From contig CAILKA010000295.1 in NCBI GenBank assembly GCA_903834645.1, forward strand, positions 1-12,779: a stretch of DNA of 12,779 bases, given 5' to 3'. Under the pieces are notes generated by a model, which saw nothing but the letters and a program-made list of their open reading frames with translations, was not told the origin of the DNA and did no database searches. Origin of the DNA: an uncultured beta proteobacterium (GTDB lineage Bacteria; Pseudomonadota; Gammaproteobacteria; Burkholderiales; Burkholderiaceae_C). Each line of letters starts with the position of its first letter. The first letter of the stretch is position 1. Positions 7,393 through 12,779 of this stretch are shown in pieces. The translations under genes and the position numbers were made by a program.

Positions 7393-8429
7393 TGACGCAG
7401 CCGACGCAGCCGACGCAGCCGAGCGCGGGCGTGCTGCCCGGCGTGGGCTTTGCGCTCGCCGCCGGCCTCCTGTGGGGCCTGGTCTTCGTCACGCCGCTGC
7501 TGCTGCCGGGCTACCCGGCTGCGCTGCTGTCGGTGGCGCGCTACCTGGCCTTCGGGCTCATCGCGCTGCCGCTGGCCATGCTCGACTGGCGCGAGCTCGC
7601 GCGCCTGACGCGCGCCGACTGGCTCGAGGCGCTGCGCCTGGCGCTCGTGGGCAACCTGCTCTACTACCTGCTGCTCGCGGCGGCGATCCAGCGCGCCGGC
7701 GGCGCGCTGCCCACGACCATCATCGGCACGCTGCCGGTGGTGATCGCCATCGTCTCCAACCTGCGCGGCGGCGGGCTCGGTCCGGGCGCGCGCGCGCTGC
7801 CTTGGCGCGCGCTGGTGCCCTCGCTGCTGCTGATCGCGCTGGGCATTGCCCTGGTGAACCACGCCGAGCTGGCCACGCTGGGGCAAGGGGCCGGGGCCAC
7901 CGGGGTGGCCCACGATCCAGGCGCGCGGGCGCGCTACGCGCTGGGCGCCGCGCTGGCTGTCGGGGCGGTGGTGTGCTGGACGTGGTACCCCATCCGCAAC
8001 GCCGACTGGCTGCGCCGCCACCCCGGCCGCAGCCCGCGTGCCTGGGCCACGGCGCAGGGCGTGGCCACGTTGCCCCTGGCCGCGCTCGGGCTGGGAGGCT
8101 TGTGGGGCTGGCAGCTCGTGGCGCCTGGTGCCTTCGAGATGCCGCTCGGGCCCGATCCGCTGCGTTTCGTGGCGCTCATGCTTGCCCTGGGCCTGCTGGC
8201 CTCGTGGCTGGGCACGCTGTGCTGGAACGAGGCGAGCCAGCGCCTGCCCACGACGCTGGCGGGCCAGCTCATCGTCTTCGAGACGCTGGCGGCGCTGGCC
8301 TACGTGTTCGCGCTGCGCGCCCGCTGGCCTGAGCCGGTGGTGGTGCTGGGCATCTTGCTGCTCGTGGCCGGCGTGGCCTGGGCGGTGCGGGTGGCCGCGC
8401 CGCGCGTGCCCGCCGAGCCGGCGCACTGA
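7392..8429 (+). CDS. DMT-superfamily (EamA) transporter
   Basis: This 345-aa inner-membrane protein has about ten hydrophobic segments in two halves, as expected for paired EamA domains. Examples are VGFALAAGLLWGLVFVTPLLL near residues 15-35, LVPSLLLIALGIALVN near 140-155, and a closing VVVLGILLLVAGVAWAVRV near 315-335. Families of this type export amino acids, metabolites or drugs, or import nucleotide-sugar-like solutes. Direction and cargo cannot be read from the sequence. The ATG at 7392 overlaps the last base of the flavoprotein stop, and a TTG at 7389 directly upstream is a less likely start. As the last gene of the operon it may move a product of the amidase/hydroxylase steps (inference). 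The N-terminus carries a TQP tripeptide repeat before the first membrane helix. Confidence 0.9.
   Translation: MTQPTQPTQPSAGVLPGVGFALAAGLLWGLVFVTPLLLPGYPAALLSVARYLAFGLIALPLAMLDWRELARLTRADWLEALRLALVGNLLYYLLLAAAIQRAGGALPTTIIGTLPVVIAIVSNLRGGGLGPGARALPWRALVPSLLLIALGIALVNHAELATLGQGAGATGVAHDPGARARYALGAALAVGAVVCWTWYPIRNADWLRRHPGRSPRAWATAQGVATLPLAALGLGGLWGWQLVAPGAFEMPLGPDPLRFVALMLALGLLASWLGTLCWNEASQRLPTTLAGQLIVFETLAALAYVFALRARWPEPVVVLGILLLVAGVAWAVRVAAPRVPAEPAH
7395..7421 (+). repeat. 9-bp tandem repeat, three perfect copies, encoding TQP x3
   Basis: acgcagccg is repeated at 7395-7403, 7404-7412 and 7413-7421, directly after the ATG of the transporter. Unit changes would keep the reading frame and only alter the length of the cytoplasmic N-terminal tail. 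Confidence 0.85.
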
Positions 8430-8430
8430 G

Positions 8431-8456
8431 GGCCGCGGGTCGGTTACCCGACGGCC
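8431..8456. terminator. Stem-loop between convergent genes (possible bidirectional terminator)
   Basis: GGCCGCGGGT (8431-8440) pairs with ACCCG (8446-8450) plus CGGCC (8452-8456), giving 10 base pairs with one bulged A at 8451 and a five-base loop. It begins one base after the transporter stop. The kinase stop codon (8444-8446) lies partly in the loop. No T-run follows on either strand, so it is not a classical intrinsic terminator. It could block transcription from both sides or protect 3' ends. Confidence 0.5.
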
Positions 8457-9469
8457 GGGATCGCGGCCTGCACCGCCGCCTCGCGGTGCACCGCCACCTG
8501 CCGCAGCGTGCACGCCACCTCGGCCGGAAGGCGAGCCTGCAACGTGCGCGCCAGGGCCGGGTGCAGCTGCGGCACGCGGCCGCACACCAGCACCTGCCGC
8601 GCGCCGTGGCGCTGCACCAGCAGCGTGGCCAGGCGCGCAAGCTCGGCACCGGCACGCTCGAGGATGGCCAGCGCCATCGGGTCGCGGTCGGCGGCACGCG
8701 CTACCGCCAGCGCCAGGCGCCCGAAGTCGCCGCGCGAGGTCGCCCCGCCATAGACGAAGCGCCGCGTCTGGGCCCAGTCGCGCCCGCCCAGCGCGTCGAG
8801 CAGCTCGTGCGCGAGCACCGAGCGGTCGATGAAGCCGGGGGCATCGTCTTCGTGGCGCCAGACGGCGGCCAGCGCCTCGCGTGCGATCGCATGGCCGCTG
8901 CCTTCGTCGCCCAGCAGGCCGCCGCGGCCGCCCACACGGTGCAGCCGGCCTTGCGCGTCGCGGTGCACGGCCACCGAGCCGGTGCCGGCCACCACCACCA
9001 CGCCCTGGCCCGGTGCGAAGGCCACGCGCGCGAGCAGTGCGATGTCGCTGTCGAGCTCCAGCGCCTCGGGCGCGCAGCCCAGCGTGTGCACCACGGTCTG
9101 CGCCAGCGCGTCGCCCGCCTGCGGGTCGTGCCCCGTCACGCCTGCCCACACGCGCAGCCGCGCACCCGGTGCGGCCGCGGCTGCGCCGGCGGCCACCTGC
9201 GCCAGCGCGGCAACCACGTGCTCGCGCCCGGCCGGATCGTGCACCTGCGTGCCGCTGAAACCCGCAGCCAGGCCTTCGGCGAGCACCTGGCCTCGCCGGT
9301 CGGCCAGCGCCCAGCGCGCTTCGGTCCCGCCCACGTCGAGCCCCAGACCCAGGCATTCGCCAGGCTCGGCGGGCGGGCCCACGCCCGGCACGCCGGCAGC
9401 CCCCGCGCCCGGCAGCGGGGCTGCCGGCACGGGCGCGTCATCGCTCATCGGGCGAGAGGGGCCAGCCAT
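8444..9469 (-). CDS. BadF/BadG/BcrA-type sugar kinase, probable N-acetylglucosamine kinase
   Basis: This 341-aa member of the ASKHA fold would phosphorylate GlcNAc (or a related amino sugar) with ATP. Counted from the ATG at 9469, it has phosphate-1 motif GLDVGGTEARWAL with Asp45, DSDIALLA with a candidate catalytic Asp near 142, phosphate-2 motif VVAGTGS at about 159-165, and LLGDEGSGHAIA near 185-197. The last motif is characteristic of BadF-type GlcNAc kinases rather than benzoyl-CoA reductase subunits, which would also need partner genes. The divergent neighbour nagA supports the sugar role. The start is uncertain. Candidates are ATG 9448, ATG 9469 and ATG 9505; the last has the best Shine-Dalgarno (GAGGG, 5 nt upstream) but would overlap the start of nagA. 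Whichever is used, an Ala/Pro/Gly-rich leader of at least 30 residues precedes the kinase domain, which is longer than usual. Confidence 0.85.
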   Translation of the reverse strand: MAGPSRPMSDDAPVPAAPLPGAGAAGVPGVGPPAEPGECLGLGLDVGGTEARWALADRRGQVLAEGLAAGFSGTQVHDPAGREHVVAALAQVAAGAAAAAPGARLRVWAGVTGHDPQAGDALAQTVVHTLGCAPEALELDSDIALLARVAFAPGQGVVVVAGTGSVAVHRDAQGRLHRVGGRGGLLGDEGSGHAIAREALAAVWRHEDDAPGFIDRSVLAHELLDALGGRDWAQTRRFVYGGATSRGDFGRLALAVARAADRDPMALAILERAGAELARLATLLVQRHGARQVLVCGRVPQLHPALARTLQARLPAEVACTLRQVAVHREAAVQAAIPAVG

Positions 9470-9507
9470 GCGGTCAGAATAGTCGATCGCCTCCGCTTCG
9501 ACCATGG
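9470..9507. promoter_or_regulatory. Compact divergent start region between the kinase and nagA, with a CCATGG palindrome
   Basis: Only 34 bases (9470-9503) separate the kinase start used here from the nagA ATG. They hold a weak -10-like CAGAAT (9475-9480, plus strand) without a recognisable -35, and GGAGG on the minus strand (9494-9490) that is too far (20 nt) from the kinase ATG at 9469. CCATGG at 9502-9507 supplies the nagA ATG on one strand and an in-frame kinase ATG on the other. Any promoters must overlap the coding regions. Confidence 0.35.
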
Positions 9508-10652
9508 ACACCCTCGAAGGTTGCATCCTCACGCCCGCCGGCTTCCTGCATGGCACCCTCGCGCACGCCGATGGGCGGGTCGTGGCCGTGGAGGGCACAC
9601 CCCTGACCGAAGAGCAGGCGCATGCGCGTGTGGCCGGTGGCGGCTCGCGATGGGTGCTGCCGGGCTTCATCGACTTGCATGTGCACGGGGGCGCCGGCCA
9701 CGACACGATGGACGGCGCACAGGCCGTGGCGCACATCGCACGCGCCCACGCGCGCCACGGCACGACGGCCTTGCTGGCCACGACGATGACCGCGCCAGCC
9801 GCAGACATCGAAGCCGCGTTGCACGCGCTCGCACCCGCCTGCGCCGAGCGACCCGCTCGCGGCGCACGCGTGCTCGGGGTGCATCTGGAGGGGCCCTTCC
9901 TGAGCCCGCAGAGGCTGGGCGCGCAGCCCGACTTCGCCTGCGCGGCCACGCTCGAGCAGGTGCTGGCCTGGCATGCGATCGCGCCCCTGAGGCTGGTCAC
10001 GATGGCTCCCGAGGTGCCGGGTCATCTCGAGCTGATCGTGGCTCTGCGCGCGCGCGGGTTCGTCGTGCAGATCGGCCACAGCGCGGGCAGCTACGAAGAC
10101 GCGCTGGCGGCGCTGCGGGCCGGCGCCAGCGGCTTCACGCACCTCTTCAATGCGATGACGGGGCTGCACCACCGCGCCCCCGGGCTCGTCGGCGCCGCGC
10201 TTGCGCACGCCGAGCGGGCCGAACTCATTGCCGACCTGCTGCACGTGCACCCGGGTGCAATCCGCGCCGCGCTGCGCGCCATTCCCGGCCTGTACTGCGT
10301 GACCGACTCCACCTCGGCGGCCGGCATGCCCGACGGCCAGTACCGGCTCGGGCGCCAGACCGTCACCAAGTGCCTGGGCGGCGTGCGCCTGGCCGACGGC
10401 ACGCTGGCCGGCAGCACGCTGACGATGGACCAGGCGCTGCGCAACCTCGTCGGGCTGGGCCTGGGCCTGGCCGAGGCCTCGCGCCGCACCGCCACGATCG
10501 CCGCCGAGCACCTGGGCCTGGCCGACCGCGGGCGCCTGGTGCCCGGCGCGTGGGCCGATGCGGTGGTGCTCGACGAGCAGCTCGTGCTGCAAGAAGTCCG
10601 GGTCGAGGGGGAGCGTGTGAGTCCCGATGGTGAGCCCGCCCGCGGCGACTAA
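9504..10652 (+). CDS. nagA: N-acetylglucosamine-6-phosphate deacetylase
   Basis: This 382-aa cytoplasmic metal-dependent amidohydrolase converts GlcNAc-6-phosphate to glucosamine-6-phosphate and acetate, the committed step of amino-sugar use and of recycling cell-wall GlcNAc. The metal and active-site residues are all in place: HVH at 59-61 in GFIDLHVHGG, Glu129 in GVHLEGPFL, His192 in QIGHS, His213 in THLFNAM, and catalytic Asp268 in VTDSTSAAG. The order and spacing closely match the E. coli enzyme (Glu131, His195, His216, Asp273, from memory). Length is typical. The ATG at 9504 fits the family N-terminus (a short first strand, LEGCILTPAG), but no Shine-Dalgarno precedes it, so it may be leaderless or weakly translated. 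The adjacent divergent kinase would supply its substrate. No nagB lies in the window. Confidence 0.95.
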   Translation: MDTLEGCILTPAGFLHGTLAHADGRVVAVEGTPLTEEQAHARVAGGGSRWVLPGFIDLHVHGGAGHDTMDGAQAVAHIARAHARHGTTALLATTMTAPAADIEAALHALAPACAERPARGARVLGVHLEGPFLSPQRLGAQPDFACAATLEQVLAWHAIAPLRLVTMAPEVPGHLELIVALRARGFVVQIGHSAGSYEDALAALRAGASGFTHLFNAMTGLHHRAPGLVGAALAHAERAELIADLLHVHPGAIRAALRAIPGLYCVTDSTSAAGMPDGQYRLGRQTVTKCLGGVRLADGTLAGSTLTMDQALRNLVGLGLGLAEASRRTATIAAEHLGLADRGRLVPGAWADAVVLDEQLVLQEVRVEGERVSPDGEPARGD

Positions 10653-10718
10653 GCTTGGGCAGGCGCTCGATCCCTTGGGGGTGCGCCAGGAACCACGTCT
10701 TCGAGAAAGGCTTCCCCG
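10653..10718 (+). promoter_or_regulatory. Short intergenic leader with ribosome binding site of the SGNH lipoprotein
   Basis: AGAAAGG at 10704-10710 lies 8 nt before the ATG at 10719 and supports that start. The rest of the 66-base gap shows only a weak inverted pair (GGCGC...GCGCC around 10670-10690). I see no convincing promoter, so read-through from nagA is possible. Confidence 0.5.
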
Positions 10719-11561
10719 ATGTCTCCTGTACACCGTCTGCTGTCGACATGTTCCTGGCTGGCCTGCGCCTGGCTGCTCGGCGCCTGCGCCCAGCTCGACA
10801 AGCCCGCTGCCAACAGCGCCGCCGTGCCCACGTACAAGACCGAGGGCGTGAGGTCGCTGCTGTGGGTGGGCAACAGCTTCTTCTACTACAACAACTCGAT
10901 GCACGGCCACGTCGGGCAGCTGCTCAACGCGGCGGGCGTGCGGGGCCACCGCGCCACCTCGGCGACGATCAGCGGCTCGGGCCTGAACTGGCACGACGTG
11001 GGCGCGCACCTGCGCCCCGGTGGCGTGGGCAGCTATTCCTTCGTGGGCGACAACGAGATCCGCTTCAACGCGCCCGGGAGGCTGTTCGACGCGGTGATGA
11101 TGATGGATTGCAGCCAGTGCCCGGTGCACCCGCAGCTCGCGCCGCTCTTTCATGAGTTCGCCAAGAAGCACAGCGACACCGTGCGCCGCCACGGCTCCGA
11201 GCCGGTGTTCTTCATGTCCTGGGCCTACGCCGACAAGCCCGAGATGACCGAACCGCTGGCTGCCGAGTACGTCAAGGCCGGCCAGGCCAACAAGGCGCTG
11301 GTGGTGCCGGCCGGGCTGGCCTTTGCGCAGTCGCTGCGCAAGCGCCCGGAGGTGGCGCTGACGGTGGCCGACAAGCGCCACCCCAACCTGGCTGGCACAT
11401 ATCTGGCCGCGTGCACCGTGCTGGCTTCCGTCTACAAGACCAACCCGGTGGGCAGCCGCTACACCGCCGGGCTGCCCGCCGATGTCGCAGCCCACCTGCA
11501 GACGGTGGCCTGGGAGACGAGTCAGGCGTTCCACGCGCGCGAGGGCCGCGGCGGCCTGTAG
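10719..11561 (+). CDS. Lipoprotein with SGNH-hydrolase/DUF4886-like domain
   Basis: This 280-aa protein has a signal peptide ending in the lipobox LGAC, so Cys23 would be lipidated and the protein anchored in the envelope. The mature part resembles SGNH hydrolases of the DUF4886 type. Block I is LLWVGNSFFYYNNS with candidate nucleophile Ser53, and block V is DKRHPNLAGTYLAA with candidate Asp218 and His221. Where relatives I recall have LQEQS after the central strand, this protein has a DCSQCPVHP stretch (near 130-138) with a CxxC pair. SGNH enzymes are esterases or lipases acting on acyl or carbohydrate esters. A role in trimming envelope or glycan substituents near amino-sugar genes is possible but not shown. 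The start is supported by AGAAAGG 8 nt upstream. The gene converges on glcF 31 bp downstream. Confidence 0.8.
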   Translation: MSPVHRLLSTCSWLACAWLLGACAQLDKPAANSAAVPTYKTEGVRSLLWVGNSFFYYNNSMHGHVGQLLNAAGVRGHRATSATISGSGLNWHDVGAHLRPGGVGSYSFVGDNEIRFNAPGRLFDAVMMMDCSQCPVHPQLAPLFHEFAKKHSDTVRRHGSEPVFFMSWAYADKPEMTEPLAAEYVKAGQANKALVVPAGLAFAQSLRKRPEVALTVADKRHPNLAGTYLAACTVLASVYKTNPVGSRYTAGLPADVAAHLQTVAWETSQAFHAREGRGGL

Positions 11562-11580
11562 CAGGCCGGTAGCAGGCCTG
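11552..11580. terminator. Overlapping inverted repeats between convergent gene ends
   Basis: CGGCCTG (11552-11558) and CAGGCCG (11562-11568) form a perfect 7-bp stem whose three-base loop is the TAG stop of the lipoprotein gene. A second arm set (CAGGCC at 11562-11567 with GGCCTG at 11575-11580) can form a competing hairpin, because GTAGCAGGCC is directly repeated at 11558-11567 and 11569-11578. No T-run follows. It may act as a weak terminator for both convergent genes. Confidence 0.4.
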
Positions 11581-11592
11581 TGCGCGTGGGCG

Positions 11593-12779
11593 TCAGCCCA
11601 GCGCGTCGTCCAGCACCTCGATCCAGTGCCGCACGGGCGTCTCGGTGCCCGACTGCAGGTGCTGGATGCAGCCGACGTTGGCCGAGACGATGGTCTCGTC
11701 GGCCTGTGGCGCCAGGTGGCCGAGCTTGCGGTCGCGCAGCTGCGTGGAGAGGTCGGGCTGCAGCACGCTGTAGGTGCCTGCCGAGCCGCAGCACAGGTGG
11801 CTCTCCGAGGCAGCCAGCCGCACGTCGAAGCCGAGTTCGGCCAGTGTGCGCTCCACTCCACCGCGCAGCTGCTGGCCATGCTGCAGCGTGCAAGGCGGGT
11901 GGAACACCAAGCGCGAGCGGCTCGATCCCTTGGTCAGCCGGGCCAGGCGGCTGCGCAGCTTGGGCGCGAGCTCGGGCAGCAGCTCGGAGAGGTCGCGCGT
12001 GAGCGCGCTGATGCGCCGGGCCCGCTCGGCGTAGGCCGGGTCGTGCGCGAGCGCGTGCCCGTAGTCCTTGACCGTGACGCCGCAGCCCGAGGCGTTCATG
12101 ACGATCGCCTCCACCGGCCCCTGGCTGTTGAGGCCGGGCTCCACCAGCGGCCACCATGCATCGATGTTGCGTCGCATGTCCGCCAGGCCGCCCTCGTGGT
12201 CGTTCAGGTGGGTGCGGATCGCGCCGCAGCAGCCCGCCCCGTCGGCCACGAGCGTCTGGATGCCCGAGGCATCGAGCACGCGTGCGGTGGCGCTGTTGAC
12301 GTTGGGCATCATCGACGGCTGGACGCAGCCGGCCAGCATCAGCACGCGGCGCGGATGCTCGCGCGTGGGCCAGCGCCGCGCACGCTTGCCACGCGTGGCA
12401 ACGGGCACCTTGTTCCTGAGCTTGTGGGGCAGCAGCGGGCGCACCGCCTGGCCGAGCTTCATCGCCGGGGCGAACAGGGGTGAGGTGAGCCCTTCCTTGA
12501 GGAGCCAGCGCACGGCGCGCTCGGAGGCGGGGCGCGGCACGCGTTCCTCGACGATGCGCCGCCCGATGTCCACGAGCTGCCCGTACTGCACGCCCGAAGG
12601 GCAGGTGGTCTCGCAGTTGCGGCAGGTCAGGCAGCGATCCAGGTGCTGCTGCGTGCTGCGCGTGACCGGCGCGCCCTCGAGCACCTGCTTCATCAGGTAG
12701 ATGCGCCCGCGCGGCCCGTCGAGCTCGTCGCCCAGCAGCTGGTAGGTGGGGCAGGTGGCGGTGCAAAAGCCGCAGTGCA
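11593..12779 (-). CDS. glcF: Glycolate oxidase iron-sulfur subunit, N-terminus beyond the window edge
   Basis: This is the iron-sulfur subunit of the GlcDEF complex, which oxidises glycolate to glyoxylate and passes electrons to the respiratory chain. The frame is open to the right edge; about 395 residues are seen and roughly 25-30 N-terminal residues are missing. The first 4Fe-4S motif is HCGFCTATCPTYQLLGDELD at the very edge (from 12777), followed by GPRGRIYLMK. The second is CLTCRNCETTCPSG starting at 12633. Two cysteine-rich CCG domains follow, with GAGCCGAIRTHLND and LCCGSAGTYSVL, as in GlcF and related lactate/heterodisulfide reductase subunits. The GDELDGPRGRIYLMK block favours GlcF over LutA or GlpC. 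The ATG-initiated reading from 12693 would remove the first cluster and is not the true start. glcE and glcD are expected further right (inference). Confidence 0.95.
   Translation of the reverse strand, partial: HCGFCTATCPTYQLLGDELDGPRGRIYLMKQVLEGAPVTRSTQQHLDRCLTCRNCETTCPSGVQYGQLVDIGRRIVEERVPRPASERAVRWLLKEGLTSPLFAPAMKLGQAVRPLLPHKLRNKVPVATRGKRARRWPTREHPRRVLMLAGCVQPSMMPNVNSATARVLDASGIQTLVADGAGCCGAIRTHLNDHEGGLADMRRNIDAWWPLVEPGLNSQGPVEAIVMNASGCGVTVKDYGHALAHDPAYAERARRISALTRDLSELLPELAPKLRSRLARLTKGSSRSRLVFHPPCTLQHGQQLRGGVERTLAELGFDVRLAASESHLCCGSAGTYSVLQPDLSTQLRDRKLGHLAPQADETIVSANVGCIQHLQSGTETPVRHWIEVLDDALG

Noticed and set aside
7281..9356. Minus-strand open frame of 691 aa across the transporter and kinase
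   Set aside because: It is out of frame with the kinase motifs and opposite the transporter helices; low-complexity Arg/Gly/Ala content marks it as a shadow.
8444..9469. Benzoyl-CoA reductase ATPase subunit (BadF/BadG) identity for the kinase
   Set aside because: No partner reductase subunits or ferredoxin are nearby, the LLGDEGSG motif suits GlcNAc kinases, and nagA is adjacent.
9475..9480. CAGAAT as a nagA promoter -10 element
   Set aside because: No -35 at proper spacing could be found; kept only as a weak note in the divergent region.
9470..10000. Extension of the kinase frame back to about base 10000 (518 aa)
   Set aside because: The extra part is antisense to the conserved metal-binding half of nagA and shows no kinase-like content.
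9474..11879. Minus-strand open frame of 801 aa opposite nagA and the lipoprotein gene
   Set aside because: It has no domain-like motif and mirrors well-supported plus-strand genes, so it is composition-driven.
11522..12766. Alternative 414-aa minus-strand frame over glcF
   Set aside because: It is in a different frame from the two 4Fe-4S motifs and the CCG domains.

Overview
The window comes from a very GC-rich genome with strong G/C preference at third codon positions. The gene content (oligopeptide-type ABC importer with a tail-clustered amidase, BadF-type sugar kinase next to nagA, glcF) and the protein style fit a betaproteobacterium, most likely Burkholderiales (inference; no rRNA or other taxonomic marker is present). 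No RNA gene, insertion sequence, phage gene or CRISPR array is visible.

Region 1 (1-8429, plus strand) reads as one tightly packed operon that enters from the left. In order it holds the C-terminus of a DppD/OppD-type ATPase, a DppF/OppF-type ATPase, a family-5 periplasmic substrate-binding protein, an amidase-signature hydrolase, a bacterial TTC38-like TPR protein, a possible small CxxC protein, a class A flavoprotein aromatic hydroxylase and a DMT/EamA transporter. Four junctions overlap (ATGA at 291, TTGA at 2717, ATGA at 4129, TGATG at 7390), which suggests translational coupling. My reading is an uptake-and-processing unit for an unknown amide- or peptide-like compound: import by the ABC system, amide cleavage by the amidase, ring hydroxylation by the flavoprotein, and movement of a product or substrate by the DMT carrier. 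The role of the TTC38-like protein is unknown, and this is the least described part of the window.

Region 2 (8431-10652) is an amino-sugar pair. A BadF/BadG-type kinase on the minus strand is divergent from nagA on the plus strand. Together they would phosphorylate GlcNAc (or a related sugar) and deacetylate GlcNAc-6-phosphate. Their start regions almost touch and may share one CCATGG palindrome.

Region 3 (10653-12779) holds a plus-strand lipoprotein with an SGNH/DUF4886-like fold. Convergent to it on the minus strand is glcF, the iron-sulfur subunit of glycolate oxidase, whose N-terminus runs off the right edge.

The two convergent gene ends (8430-8456 and 11552-11580) both carry GC-rich stem-loops without U-tracts, which overlap stop codons. 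Short in-frame tandem repeats sit at protein ends at 214-249 and 7395-7421.
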